The notes beneath the pieces are model-generated. The model was given only the letters and a program-made list of their open reading frames with translations, was not told the DNA's origin and ran no database searches. The translations under genes and the position numbers were made by a program. Shown in pieces: positions 1 to 11,715 of a stretch of 64,000 bases of DNA; the first letter of the stretch is position 1, and every line of letters starts with the position of its first letter. Source of the stretch: Rhizobium sp. RCAM05350 (GTDB taxonomy: Bacteria > Pseudomonadota > Alphaproteobacteria > Rhizobiales > Rhizobiaceae); contig CP087974.1 in NCBI GenBank assembly GCA_024426085.1, positions 2,766,001-2,830,000 of the forward strand, written 5' to 3'.

Positions 1-1389
1 CCCAAGGCCGGAAAGCTTGACGCCGCCAAACGGTGCCTCAGCCGTCGAGATCAGCCCGGTATTAACGCCGACCATGCCATACTCGAGCGCTTCGGCAACC
101 CGGAAGACGCGGGATAGGTCCTTGGCGTAAAAATAGGATGCGAGACCAAATTCTGTATCGTTCGCCTGCTCGACAACATCCGCTTCGGTCTTGAAGCGGA
201 ACAATGGCGCAAGAGGACCGAAGGTTTCTTCGCGTGCCACGGCCATGTCCTTGGTGACATCGGCCAGAATCGTCGCTTCGAAGAACGTGCCGCCGAGCGC
301 ATGCGGCTTGCCGCCCTGCAGAATGCGCGCCCTTTTTCAAAGCGTCGGCAATATGCTCCTCGACCTTGGTCAACGCTGCCTTGTCGATCAGCGGCCCAAG
401 AATAACGCCTTCGTCAGAAACCGTTGCCGGTCTTGAGCTTGCCGACAGCGGTTGCCAGCTTTTCAGCGAAGGCATCGTAGACACCGTCTTGAACATAGAT
501 GCGGTTGGCACAAACGCAGGTCTGGCCGTTGTTGCGGTATTTGGCGATCAGCGCGCCTTCGACGGCGGCGTCGAGGTCGGCATCATCGAAAACGATGAAG
601 GGTGCGTTGCCGCCAAGCTCGAGGCCGAGTTTCTTGATGGTCGGCGCGCTCTGCTTATAAAGTTCGGTGCCGATTTCGGTCCGAACCGGTAAAGGTCAGC
701 TTGCGCACGGTCGGATTGGAGGTCATTTCGGCGCCGATGGCGGCGGCCGAACCGGTGATAACGCTGAACAGGCCCTTCGGCAGGCCGGCACGCTCGGCCA
801 GAACAGCGATGGCGATGGCCGAGAATGGCGTCTGCGAAGCGGGCTTCAAAACCATGGCGCAGCCGGCTGCAAAAGCCGGGCCGGCCTTGCAGGTAATCAT
901 GGCATTCGGGAAGTTCCACGGCGTGATCGCCGCAACAACGCCAATCGGCTGCTTCATCACCATGATGCGCTTATCCGGCTGATGACCCGGAATGATATCG
1001 CCGTAGATGCGGCGGCCTTCCTCGGCGAACCATTCGATGAAGCTGGCGCCATAGACGATTTCGCCGGTTGCTTCCGCCAGCGGCTTGCCCTGTTCGAGCG
1101 TCAGGATGCGGCCGAGATCATCCTTGTTCTCGATCATCAGGTCGTACCATTTGCGCAGGATAGCGCAGCGTTCCTTGGCGGTCCTTTTGGCCCAGCCCTT
1201 CTGAGCGATGCTTGCCGCCTCGATCGCCGCCCTGGTTTCGGCAGCGCTGAGTTTTGGCACGCGGCCGATGATCTCGCCTGTGGCCGGGTTGTTGACCTCA
1301 ATTGCGTTTTTCGGGTCGGCATCGATCCAGTTTTCGCCGACGAGAGCGGCCTGGCGGAACAGCGAAGGGTCTTTCAAGGTCACGGTCAT
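1..1389 (-). CDS. gabD: Succinate-semialdehyde dehydrogenase, 3' end cut by window edge, frameshifted
   Basis: NAD(P)-dependent aldehyde dehydrogenase that oxidises succinate semialdehyde to succinate in GABA breakdown. The first 230 residues read intact from the ATG at 1389 and include TPWNFP and the loop LTFTGS. The catalytic cysteine is in GQTCVCANR near 500-530. The window edge removes about 20 C-terminal codons. Single-base slips near 686, 417 and 333 (an A-run on the coding strand one base too long) split the frame; all pieces align with the family in order. A start at 1455 would add 22 residues unlike the family, so 1389 is preferred. Another aldehyde dehydrogenase of the same subfamily is possible, but the sequence is closest to GabD. 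Confidence 0.85.
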
Positions 1390-1579
1390 CAGCAGCAAAT
1401 CCTTTGCTTCAAAAAATCTACAGAACTTATACAATTTTTTTCTGGCGTTAGACAATCACCCTGAACGCCGTTTTTACGGCGGCATCACCAAATCGTTGGT
1501 CGCTCGGTTCTTTGTTCTCAAATTGGAAACGGTCCATCTCCAAACCGGTTCCTATCGTGGCTGATCGTCATCGCTATAT

Positions 1580-1594
1580 ACGGACTACGTCCGT
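1580..1594. promoter_or_regulatory. Perfect inverted repeat upstream of the nitroreductase
   Basis: ACGGAC-TAC-GTCCGT, two 6-base arms around a 3-base spacer, directly after a TATATA stretch (1575-1580) and about 40 bases before the nitroreductase start. It sits in the 240-base divergent gap between gabD and the nitroreductase, so it is a candidate operator. A second, imperfect repeat (GGAAACGGT / ACCGGTTCC, one mismatch) lies at 1525-1552. No regulator can be named. Confidence 0.35.
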
Positions 1595-1631
1595 GCATCG
1601 ACCTCCAACCCTCCCAAGACAGGAATGTGCC

Positions 1632-2234
1632 ATGACAACCACCAGCAACTACCGCCAGGCCGACTATCCGATCGAGCCAAGCTTTCTCAACCGTTGGTCT
1701 CCACGCGCCTTCACCGGCGAGACCATTTCGGAAGCCGAACTGTTGACCATCCTCGAAGCTGGCCGCTGGGCGCCGTCGGCTTACAACTCGCAGCCCTGGC
1801 GTTTCGTCTATGCGCTGCGCGGCACCGAGCAGTGGGACAGGGTCTTTCCGATCCTCAGCGAATTCAACCAGGGCTGGGCGAAATCCGCATCGGCGCTCGT
1901 GATCCTAATTTCGAAGACCCATTTCGCTGCACCGGGCACGACCGAAGAGAAGCCATCCTATAGCCACAGCTTCGATACAGGTGCTGCCTGGGGCTCGCTT
2001 GCCCATCAATCGCAGTTGCTCGGCTTCCAGGCACACGGCATGACCGGCCTGCATTTCGACAAGGCAGTTGAAATCCTCGGTATTCCCGACGGTTACCGCG
2101 TTGAAGCCGCCGCCGCCATCGGCCGCTTGGGCGACAAGTCGCAGCTGCCGGACTTCCTGCAGGCGCGCGAAACGCCAAGCCCGCGCCGCCCGCTTGCTGA
2201 AATTGCCTTCAACGGCACCTTCGTCGCCGACTGA
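1632..2234 (+). CDS. Nitroreductase-family flavoprotein
   Basis: FMN-dependent oxidoreductase of the nitroreductase fold, 200 residues, cytoplasmic; substrate unknown. The N-terminal FMN-binding pattern is visible as SPRAF (about residue 23) followed by ILEAGRWAPSAYNSQPWRF (about 40-58), the usual RRSxRxF...AxxAPSxxNxQPW arrangement. The ATG at 1632 has AGGAAT eight bases upstream; an in-frame start at 1512 would add 40 residues unlike the family. It is divergent from gabD and convergent with gyrB, separated from the latter by a hairpin. Frame is intact. Confidence 0.85.
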   Translation: MTTTSNYRQADYPIEPSFLNRWSPRAFTGETISEAELLTILEAGRWAPSAYNSQPWRFVYALRGTEQWDRVFPILSEFNQGWAKSASALVILISKTHFAAPGTTEEKPSYSHSFDTGAAWGSLAHQSQLLGFQAHGMTGLHFDKAVEILGIPDGYRVEAAAAIGRLGDKSQLPDFLQARETPSPRRPLAEIAFNGTFVAD

Positions 2235-2248
2235 GCCCAGAAAAAGAA

Positions 2249-2280
2249 AAACCACGCCTTCCAGACGGGAGGCGCGGTTT
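2249..2280. terminator. Hairpin between convergent nitroreductase and gyrB
   Basis: AAACCACGCCTTC and GGAGGCGCGGTTT form an imperfect stem of about 12 pairs around a short loop, with A-rich flank on the left. The place (between two convergent genes) and symmetry suggest a bidirectional Rho-independent terminator. Confidence 0.55.
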
Positions 2281-2315
2281 CAATGAGATGCTGAAGCGCG
2301 GGAGTGCCGCCTACT

Positions 2316-4746
<2,431 letters not shown>

Positions 4747-4897
4747 TCGGCTATAAGTCTTTCCAGGTTTCGATGCCATGTCTTCGGAGATGAGATTCCG
4801 TGCAGAATCACCCCTCGATGGCGCTCCCCGAATATAGGGATTTTGTCCATAGTTCCAAATCCCGTGCAGCCTGAAAGCGGCAGAAATCAGGGGATCA

Positions 4898-5272
4898 TCA
4901 GAGTTCCTTATCAGGAAAGCGGGCTTTTTCCAAAACATCTTCCAGGATGCGGATGGTTTCACCGGATAAGGTGCGGATACGGCCTGCTAGCCGATCTGCA
5001 AACGCGGTATGTGCCGATGGCAGACCGGATGTATCAAGCACCACTTTCGGATCGGAGATGGCTGCAATCCCGAACAGTTCGTCGGCATCGTCCCAGATCA
5101 CATTGAAGTAACCAGCGACCCTTTGCAGGAATTCGAAGCTCGGCGCACCGCGCTTGCCATGCTCCAGGGCCGAGAGATAGGCAGGCGATACGCCGATCGC
5201 CGCCGCCATCTGTTTCTGCGAGACGCCCTTCTGCCGCCGCAGCCGGTGCACCGCTTCCCCGAACGGGGTCAT
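4898..5272 (-). CDS. XRE-family helix-turn-helix regulator
   Basis: Small DNA-binding protein of 124 residues. Residues about 8-62 form a Cro/C1-type helix-turn-helix ([20 protein letters not shown], then [11 protein letters not shown]). The C-terminal half ([15 protein letters not shown] onwards) has no motif I recognise. Its ATG overlaps the repaired stop of smr by four bases (ATGA), so the two are translationally coupled, and mltA lies just upstream in the same direction. Targets are unknown. Frame is intact. Confidence 0.85.
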   Translation of the reverse strand: MTPFGEAVHRLRRQKGVSQKQMAAAIGVSPAYLSALEHGKRGAPSFEFLQRVAGYFNVIWDDADELFGIAAISDPKVVLDTSGLPSAHTAFADRLAGRIRTLSGETIRILEDVLEKARFPDKEL

Positions 5273-5836
5273 GGGGCCATACCCCTAGGACGCGACAGCC
5301 GGACATAAAGCGCGCCGTCGCCGCCATGGTTGCGCGGCAGGCTCATAGGACGAAATCAGCATGCGGAATTCCGGCAGCGAGAACCACATCGGCACCGCCC
5401 GCTTGAGGGCACCATCGCTGCCGAACGATGTTCCCTTGCCGGTAATGACCAGCACATGCCGCAGGCCGCGATCATAAGCCCGCATGAGGAAATGCAGCAG
5501 CAGACCATGCGCCTCGCTCTGGATCATGCCATGCAGATCGATCCGCGCTTCGATTGCCAAGTGCCCCTTGGCGAGCTTGCGCTTTACGGGCTTTTCCAGC
5601 GGATGATGCACGCGAGCCATCTTCTTCGGGGCTTCCGGCGGGGCGACACCGAAGGCCTCAGCGAGCGACTTGCCTTCCTTGATCACCGGTATCGGCAGTT
5701 TTTCCGGCTGGGGCTCGGGTTTGGACTCCTCGAACTCGGCAAGCTCGTCCATGCGTCCCGGCAGCGGACGGGTGGTGCGGGCGACCTTGCCCCAGAGGAT
5801 GCGGTCTTCGCTGGTAAGCTTCTTTCCCTTAGCCAT
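5269..5836 (-). CDS. Smr/MutS2-type domain protein, frameshifted at C terminus
   Basis: About 188 residues after repair. The C-terminal Smr domain shows the LDLHG-type motif as ARIDLHGM (about residue 108) and the GKG-type loop as VLVITGKGTSF; Smr domains bind or cut branched DNA or RNA. The N-terminal 100 residues are charged and proline-rich, as in proteobacterial stand-alone Smr proteins. One base near 5336 is extra. Read as given, the frame ends at 5285; removing the base restores the usual ending GGDGALYVRLSR and brings the stop to 5269, overlapping the XRE gene by ATGA. ATG at 5836 (MAKGKK) is chosen because upstream codons overlap mltA. Confidence 0.8.
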
Positions 5837-6938
5837 GACCGTATCTTGCCGCCGCGGCCTTCGGGATAAAAATGAAAAAGTCGGCCTCGCTGCGCACGGC
5901 ACCGGCCAGTCGTCCGGCCTCGTCGCCGGAGCCGGTGAAGATATCGCCGCGTGCAGGGCCGACAATGGCCGAGCCCGTATCGAGCGCCAGCATCAGCTTT
6001 CGGAAGGGACGGCCTCCCTCAATGGAGGTCAAGCTATCGCTCGAGATGAAAAAAGGAACGCCGAACGTATGGATGAGCCTATCGACGGCAAGCGAGCGGC
6101 CGGGTTCCAGCGCCACTTTTGCGGCCGCAACCGGTCCAAGCCCGGTATCATCAACCTCGGCCTCGCGGAAAAAGATGAAGGAGCGATTGTGCCAGAGCAC
6201 TTCATCCGCTTCGTCCGGCTGATCGTCCAGCCATTGCTTGATGGTCTGCATCGACACTGTCGCAGCATCGATCTTGCCGCGTTCGATCAAAAGCTTGCCG
6301 GTGGCGGAGAAATAATGGCCGGTCTTGGCCGCGTAGGTCACCCGCTTCATCGATCCGTCAGGAAAGACCAGCCGGGCGGCACCCTGAACATGGGCGAAGA
6401 ACACGTCGGTCTTGGATTTGGCATAGGCGATCTCCAGCCCGCGCCCGGCAAGGTATCCCTGCTCGATGGCCTTGCGGTCCGGATATTCACCGATAGCGCC
6501 ATCCTTATTCTGGCCAAAGGCAAAATAGGGATCCATGCTCTCGGGACGATTGCTGTCATCAATATCGATGAGATCGTCTGGGCGCCCATAGAAGGGGAAA
6601 CGGAAAGTCTCGTTCTTCGTCGCACTGACAAAAACTTCCGGCTCGAAAAAGGCGGTGACAAAACCAGGTTTGCCGTCGTGGCGGACGATCTTGAATGGAA
6701 TGAAATGGTCTTCGAAGAAAGCGCGGGCTTCGCCTGCATCCTGCGGCCGGGTTTCTCCAGCCGCTTCATAGGCTGGCATCAGGTCGGCGGTGGAAATGCC
6801 AAGTGATGCCGTCTTGTGTGCCTTGACTTCGGTAACCTGCCGGCGACAGCGCTCAAGCGCCGGCAGAAGCGGGGATGGATCGTCGGACTGCCAACCGGGA
6901 AGGTCGGAAAAGTCGACCCGTTGCAAATCGAAATCCAT
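5829..6938 (-). CDS. mltA: Membrane-bound lytic murein transglycosylase A
   Basis: 369-residue MltA-family enzyme that cleaves peptidoglycan glycan strands to leave 1,6-anhydromuramic ends. The MltA domain covers about residues 100-260 (FFEPEVFVS, FPFYGRPDDL) and the C-terminal 3D domain about 265-365, with its acidic residues in ALDTGSAIVGPARGDIFTGSGDEAG. No signal peptide is apparent at the given start (MDFDLQRVDF), so the true start or export route is uncertain. Its stop overlaps the smr start by eight bases. Tim44-like gene lies 15 bases upstream on the same strand, giving a likely tim44-mltA-smr-xre operon. Frame is intact. Confidence 0.9.
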   Translation of the reverse strand: MDFDLQRVDFSDLPGWQSDDPSPLLPALERCRRQVTEVKAHKTASLGISTADLMPAYEAAGETRPQDAGEARAFFEDHFIPFKIVRHDGKPGFVTAFFEPEVFVSATKNETFRFPFYGRPDDLIDIDDSNRPESMDPYFAFGQNKDGAIGEYPDRKAIEQGYLAGRGLEIAYAKSKTDVFFAHVQGAARLVFPDGSMKRVTYAAKTGHYFSATGKLLIERGKIDAATVSMQTIKQWLDDQPDEADEVLWHNRSFIFFREAEVDDTGLGPVAAAKVALEPGRSLAVDRLIHTFGVPFFISSDSLTSIEGGRPFRKLMLALDTGSAIVGPARGDIFTGSGDEAGRLAGAVRSEADFFIFIPKAAAARYGHG

Positions 6939-6953
6939 CGCCGCCAGTCCTGA

Positions 6954-7658
6954 TCAGTTTTCTGATTCCGTCGCGATCAGCTTCCAGTTCGGATCGCGGG
7001 AACGGGTGTCACGCGAGAATGTCCAGAGATCGTTGACCTCGGAAACAGCTTCTGCATCGCCATCGACAATCGCGCCGGCCTTGTCGTAGGTCGCCGAAAT
7101 CAGCTGGCTGATGATGCGCAGCGTGATGTTGGCTTCGCTGTCCTTGATCTCGGCATGCACCATGTCGGCCTTCTCGATGCCGACGAAGGTGGACTTGACG
7201 ACTTCGCCCTTGCTTTCGCGTTCGGAAATCGCGGCGTCGAAACCATCATAGACGTCGCGGGACAAAAGCCCCTTGAGCGTCTTGCGGTCGCCATCGGCGA
7301 AAGCCATGACGATCATCTCATAGGCCATTTTGGCGCCATTGACGAATTCCTTCGGATCGAAGGCGGGATCGGCGTCGGTCATCCGGCGCAGCGTGTCGTT
7401 CAGCGGCGTGCCTGCCTTGGTGAAGGCGTCGACTTCGGCATAGCGAGAAATCTCTTCGCCGGCGCCGTCGTGGCGTGGCAACTGTACCACCTTGCCTGAT
7501 GCTTCAGGCCCATCGGCCCTTCTGCGGGGCGAATAGGGATCGACCGGCGGACGTTCGTTGCCGGTCCGCTTGCCCAGGACGCTGCGCAGTTGGAGGAATA
7601 TGATCACCGCGGCGACCAAGAAAAACAATGTGATGAAGTCGAAAGAGCCCATTTCCAC
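6954..7658 (-). CDS. Tim44-like domain protein
   Basis: 234 residues with one N-terminal membrane segment (FDFITLFFLVAAVIIFLQL, residues 5-23), a charged linker, and a C-terminal Tim44/MRPL45-like domain from about residue 80 (FVNGAKMAYEMIVMAFADGD; DLWTFSRDTRSRDPNWKL near the end). The mitochondrial relative tethers Hsp70 to the import channel; the bacterial protein is a membrane-anchored protein of uncertain role. ATG at 7658, or 7652 two codons later. It starts the operon with mltA, smr and xre and is divergent from fxsA across about 130 bases. In Rhizobiales this gene typically stands next to fxsA-secB, as here. Confidence 0.85.
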   Translation of the reverse strand: MEMGSFDFITLFFLVAAVIIFLQLRSVLGKRTGNERPPVDPYSPRRRADGPEASGKVVQLPRHDGAGEEISRYAEVDAFTKAGTPLNDTLRRMTDADPAFDPKEFVNGAKMAYEMIVMAFADGDRKTLKGLLSRDVYDGFDAAISERESKGEVVKSTFVGIEKADMVHAEIKDSEANITLRIISQLISATYDKAGAIVDGDAEAVSEVNDLWTFSRDTRSRDPNWKLIATESEN

Positions 7659-7790
7659 CCAGAACCGCTGTTAATATGCCGTGCGATCATCCCATATAGT
7701 CTGCATGGCACGATCATTCAAATGGCTATATCACTTCTTTGCAATTGCCGGTGCGGTTCGGCTCAATCACATTCACCTGAGTAGATATCA

Positions 7791-8318
7791 ATGCGCTCCC
7801 TGATCATCCCGATCCTTTTCCTGTTGATGCCGATCGCTTGGAGATCGCAACCTTCATTGTCGTCGGTCATGAAATCGGTGTCGGCATGACGCTTCTTCTC
7901 ATTTTGGCCAGCGCCATCGCCGGCGCGGTTCTTTTGCGCATTCAGGGATTCGGTGTTCTCAGAAAGATTCAGCAGGCTTCGCAAACCGGCACCGATCCCG
8001 GACGGCAGCTGGTGCATGGTGTCATGATTGTGATCGCCGCCTTCCTGTTGATCATTCCAGGTTTCATCAGTGACATCATCGGGCTGCTGCTCTTTATACC
8101 GGCGGTCAGGGACCTTGGCTGGTCCTTCATCAAAAATCGCCTGACGATTGTCACCACCGGCATGGCGGCCGGTGCGCGTGGCTTTTCTCGCGGGCCGGAA
8201 CCGGACCGTGACGCCACTCGACGCGGGTCCCCAAGTGATCGACCTCGACGACGAGGAATTTTCACGCACCGATGGCCGAGGCCGCACTGATCCGAACGAA
8301 CGCGATCGCCTCAAGTGA
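7791..8318 (+). CDS. fxsA: FxsA-family membrane protein, frameshifted
   Basis: Small cytoplasmic-membrane protein; E. coli FxsA overproduction relieves phage T7 exclusion by F plasmids. Repaired length is about 175 residues. Membrane segments: MRSLIIPILFLLMPIA, IGVGMTLLLILASAIAGAVL, and MIVIAAFLLIIPGFISDIIG with LLLFIPAVRD, the FxsA core. The acidic tail VIDLDDEEF is typical of rhizobial members. Two indels break it: near 7833 (after LLMPIA) and near 8205 (after FSRG); the second frame runs to TGA at 8316-8318. Divergent from the Tim44-like gene, upstream of secB. Confidence 0.85.
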
Positions 8319-8396
8319 ACGGCGGCACCGGGTTGTAAGCCCGGGTGCGAAATGCTAGATGCCTCACCAAATTTCATGTCCGAAGGAAATGGCCTT

Positions 8397-8884
8397 ATGA
8401 CCGATACCGCATCCCCGACAAACGGCGCTGCCGAGAGCCCGTCCCTGAACATCCTGGCCCAGTACATCAAGGACCTTTCGTTTGAAAACCCGGGTGCGCC
8501 GCGTTCGCTTCAGGCGCGCGAAAAGGCTCCGGCAATCAACATCAATGTCAACGTCAACGCCAATCCGCTGTCGGATGCGGAATTCGACGTCATCCTGACG
8601 CTGAACGCCGAAGCCAAAGACGGCGACAAGATGCTGTTCAATGTCGAGCTGTCCTATGGCGGCGTCTTCCGCGTTACCGGTTTCCCGCAGGAACACATGC
8701 TGCCGCTGCTCTTCATCGAGTGCCCGCGCCTGCTCTTCCCATTCGCCCGCCAGATCGTTTCCGATGCGACGCGCAACGGCGGCTTCCGCCGCTGATGATC
8801 GACCTGATCGATTTTGCCCAGATGTTCACTCAGCGCATGGCTGAAGAAAAAGTTCGCTCGCAGGTTTCGACCACCGCGAACTGA
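8397..8884 (+). CDS. secB: Protein-export chaperone SecB, frameshifted at C terminus
   Basis: Tetrameric cytoplasmic chaperone that holds preproteins unfolded and hands them to SecA. About 163 residues after repair. The core reads [17 protein letters not shown], then [23 protein letters not shown] and [17 protein letters not shown], the standard SecB signature. One C is missing near 8788 ([13 protein letters not shown]); the repaired frame continues through [15 protein letters not shown] to a TGA at 8882-8884. ATG at 8397 has GAAGGAAAT seven bases upstream; the earlier in-frame start at 8352 lacks a ribosome site. Confidence 0.92.
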
Positions 8885-8910
8885 TCCAGCACTCGCCTGT
8901 ATTTGATTGC

Positions 8911-9648
8911 TCAATGCCCGGTCATCGACCGGGCATTTTTCATTTGGCGGATTCTGTATTTCGCCCAGATGGCTTTCGTGCCCATCTTGGCGACAAGCGC
9001 TGCATGGGCTTCGGCTTCGTCGCCGGTCAGGCGCGAACCAAGCGGATATGGCCTTTGTCCAGCCACCACGATGACCTCGTCGGTTTCGGCCGTCTGGCCA
9101 CGATTGTCGCTGGTGTGCAGGCCAAACGTCGTCTGCCGGCCGCCGATCAGCTCGATATAAACTTCCGCCAAAAGTTCTGAGTCAGAGCAGTGCGCCGTGC
9201 TTTGTCCGATGAGAATTGTCCACGCCGTAGCGCCGGCACAGCGCATCGAGCGAGTTCGGGCCCATCGGATGTTTGCGACGGGCGAGCGCCAACGTATCGG
9301 TGACCACATCATTGGTGATCGCCGGCAGACCCAGCCGGGAAAATTCGGCGTTCATGAACCCCATGTCGAAGGTCGCATTGTGTGCGACCCACGCGCATCG
9401 CCAAAAAATGCGAGCAGCTCATCAACGATACCAGCGAAATTCGGCTTGTCCTTGAGCGATTCGTCCGAGATGCCATGGATCGCCAGTGCATCCGGATGCA
9501 CCTTGCGGTCACCGGGATTGATATAGACATGGAAGGTCCGGCCAGTCGGGAAATGATTATCGAGCTCGACGCCGCCGATTTCGATGACCCGGTCGAGCTT
9601 GTTGTCGAGGCCCGTTGTTTCCGTATCGAAAATGATTTCGCGCATCAT
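8911..9648 (-). CDS. dnaQ: DNA polymerase III epsilon subunit, frameshifted
   Basis: 3'-5' proofreading exonuclease of the replicative polymerase. DEDDh motifs: Exo I in [13 protein letters not shown] (residues 3-15), Exo II around [12 protein letters not shown] (spanning a break), Exo III near [27 protein letters not shown]-terminal part ([10 protein letters not shown] onwards) is the alpha-binding tail. Two slips, near 9398 and 9185, divide the gene into three overlapping frames. Two adjacent ATGs (9648, 9645); either overlaps the coaE stop. Last gene of the leftward operon from oriC. Confidence 0.9.
8913..8940. terminator. Rho-independent terminator between secB and dnaQ
   Basis: AATGCCCGGTC and GACCGGGCATT make a perfect 11-base stem with loop ATC, followed by a T-run. 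It lies between convergent secB and dnaQ; the dnaQ stop codon overlaps its left arm. Confidence 0.9.
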
Positions 9649-10238
9649 GGCCTCTTCTGGCTTATCAGCCCCTGGACGATCGCCGCCACCTGGTCGCGGG
9701 CCGAATCAAGTCCGCCACCTGTATCAATGATGTAATCCGCTTTCGCACGTTTTTCCTGGTCGGGGACCTGACGTGACAGGATGAGAGCAAATTTTTCCTC
9801 CGTCATCCCCGGTCTTTTCAGTACCCGCTCCCTTTGAATCTCCGGATCACAGGTGACGACGGCAACCGCATCGACCCGGCTTTCACCTTTGGTCTCGTAA
9901 AGAAGTGGGATGTCGAGCACGACGAGTGCTGCGCCAGCGGCTCGATGATGATCGAGAAACGCCCGCTCCTTTTCGCGCACCAGCGGATGGACGATCGCTT
10001 CCAGCGCCTTGAACAAGGACGGATCGCTGGCGAGTTGCCGGGAAAGTTCCGCCCGGTCAACGCTGCCCGCCTTCGTCGCTCCGGGAAATGCCGCTTCAAT
10101 CAGCGCCACGGCTTCGCCTTGATAGAGGGCGTGCACAACGGCATCGGCATCATTCACCGGCACACCGATATCCGAAAACATCGCGGCAGTGGTCGACTTG
10201 CCCATGCCGATCGATCCGGTGAGGCCGAGGATGATCAT
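9645..10238 (-). CDS. coaE: Dephospho-CoA kinase
   Basis: Last step of coenzyme A synthesis: phosphorylates the 3'-hydroxyl of dephospho-CoA with ATP. 197 residues, normal length. P-loop [12 protein letters not shown] (residues 4-15), CoA-binding [12 protein letters not shown], lid region [11 protein letters not shown] at 10238 overlaps the aroE stop (ATGA), and its own stop overlaps dnaQ, so maf-aroE-coaE-dnaQ is a tightly coupled unit. Frame intact. A start at 10310 would add 24 residues inside aroE and is rejected. Confidence 0.93.
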   Translation of the reverse strand: MIILGLTGSIGMGKSTTAAMFSDIGVPVNDADAVVHALYQGEAVALIEAAFPGATKAGSVDRAELSRQLASDPSLFKALEAIVHPLVREKERAFLDHHRAAGAALVVLDIPLLYETKGESRVDAVAVVTCDPEIQRERVLKRPGMTEEKFALILSRQVPDQEKRAKADYIIDTGGGLDSARDQVAAIVQGLISQKRP

Positions 10239-11099
10239 GTGTGGCTCGCCATGTCGTCGATGATGATCTGCCGCAGGGTCGCATCGACTGTTGGCCTCTT
10301 GCCAAACCATTTCTCAAACCCGGGTACTGCCTGGTGCAGGAGCATGCCAAGACCGTCGACCGTGGCAAAACCCTGAGCTTCGGCTTGCGCCAGAATCGGC
10401 GTCTTCAACGGCACATAAACAATGTCCGTCACGATGCTGCCGTCGGCCATGACGGTGAAGTCGATCTCCGGCACTGCGGCTCCATCCATGCCGAGCGAAG
10501 TCGTGTTGATGAAAAGGCCTGCACCGTCCATCACTTCGGACAGCGCCTCCATCGCCTGTGCATGAACCGCTGGGCCGAACCGGTCGGCCAGTTCCTGCGC
10601 CCGTGCGGCCGTGCGGTTGACGACATGGATCGTCTTGATGCCGCGATCTCGGACTGCCTGGATCACGGCCCGGCTGGCGCCCCCCAGCGCCCAGGATGAC
10701 TGCGGTTTCACAACGATCCCATCCAGGTGCGCGTTCATCAAGATTAGCGGTGAAGCCATGACCGTCGGTATTGGTCGCATGGACCAGACCATCCTCCACC
10801 CAGAGGGTGTTTGAAGCACCGAGTTCCGTGCTCAAGGCATCGGGGCGGTCGGAAAGTCGGAAAGCCAGCTCCTTGTGTGGGATCGTGACATTGCCGCCCG
10901 TGAAACCGGATTGCCCGCTTTTGAGCGATGCGACGAAGGCCGGAAAGTCTTCCGGCGATACGGCATGGGCACGGTAACTTCCCTGCAATCCAAGCTGCTT
11001 CAGCCAATAGCCATGGATCAGCGGCGAGCGCGAATGCTTGATCGGATAGCCCGTGACGAAGGCGTGGTTAACAAATGTTTCACGTGAATCACGCATCAA
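10235..11099 (-). CDS. aroE: Shikimate dehydrogenase, frameshifted
   Basis: NADPH-dependent reduction of 3-dehydroshikimate in the aromatic amino acid pathway. Repaired length about 287. Shikimate-binding residues in [16 protein letters not shown] (residues 17-32), catalytic lysine in [11 protein letters not shown], dinucleotide loop LGAGGASRAV, and [11 protein letters not shown]. One extra G in a G-run near 10683 breaks the frame inside the GAGGASR loop. The first codons (MRDSRET) contain a parS-like site at 11076-11091. Its 5' end overlaps the maf 3' end by 11 bases. Confidence 0.92.
11076..11091. promoter_or_regulatory. parS-like ParB site (aroE start / maf end)
   Basis: TGTTTCACGTGAATCA, one mismatch from the alphaproteobacterial parS consensus TGTTTCACGTGAAACA. 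It lies 1.5 kb left of oriC, and on the coding strand is read as DSRET within the first codons of aroE. Confidence 0.75.
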
Positions 11100-11691
11100 T
11101 CACCCGTGGATCCCTGAGTTTTGCGAGCAGCGGCAGCATGGGCAACCCGAGAATGGTGAAGTAGTCGCCGTCGATTTTCTCGATCAGCTGGATGCCCTCG
11201 CCCTCCAGCTGATAGGCGCCGACGCTAGACAGCGCCTTTGTTCCGACGCGCTGAAGATGTGCATCGATGAATTCAGGACGCAGAACCCGCACCGACATGC
11301 GTGCCGAAGAGACATGCTTCCAGAGAATGTCATTTCCGCGCAGGAGCACAATGCCACTGTTCAACTGGTGAACCTGACCGGATAGCGACAACAGATGGTC
11401 GCGCCTCATTCATATCAGGGGCTTGTGATAGACCCGCGTGCCGATCGACATGGTCTGATCCGAGCCGATGATGATATCGCCCGGAAAAGCCTGCCCGACA
11501 TTCCTCGCCTTGGCTTCGGCCAGGATCAACGCGACCTCCTCCGGTGACGATCCCTGCCGTTCGACCTCGCCTTCAATTGCCCTCTCGTCAATGTCTGCCG
11601 CCTTTGCCTGAAAAGTGATGCCGGCATTTTCCAGAAGCATACGCTGGAACGGGCTCGCCGAAGCGAGGACAAGAGAACCTGCCATTGTCAT
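11089..11691 (-). CDS. Maf-family nucleotide pyrophosphatase, interrupted
   Basis: Maf/HAM1-type house-cleaning pyrophosphatase that hydrolyses non-canonical or modified nucleoside triphosphates. About 200 residues. N terminus [14 protein letters not shown], catalytic region [10 protein letters not shown]-terminal [15 protein letters not shown]. An in-frame TGA at 11410-11412 splits it, right where the family has HKPLDMxEAR; the surrounding bases look like three lost bases (one before ATATG, two in a GC repeat) rather than a real stop, since both halves align with the family. It lies 24 bases after the PPDK regulator and overlaps aroE. Confidence 0.85.
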
Positions 11692-11715
11692 TTATCCTGA
11701 TTGACTGGATTTGCC

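Noticed and set aside
11410-11412. Selenocysteine or other recoding of TGA in maf
   Set aside because: No selenocysteine genes or stem-loop seen, and the family has no cysteine here; local base loss fits better.
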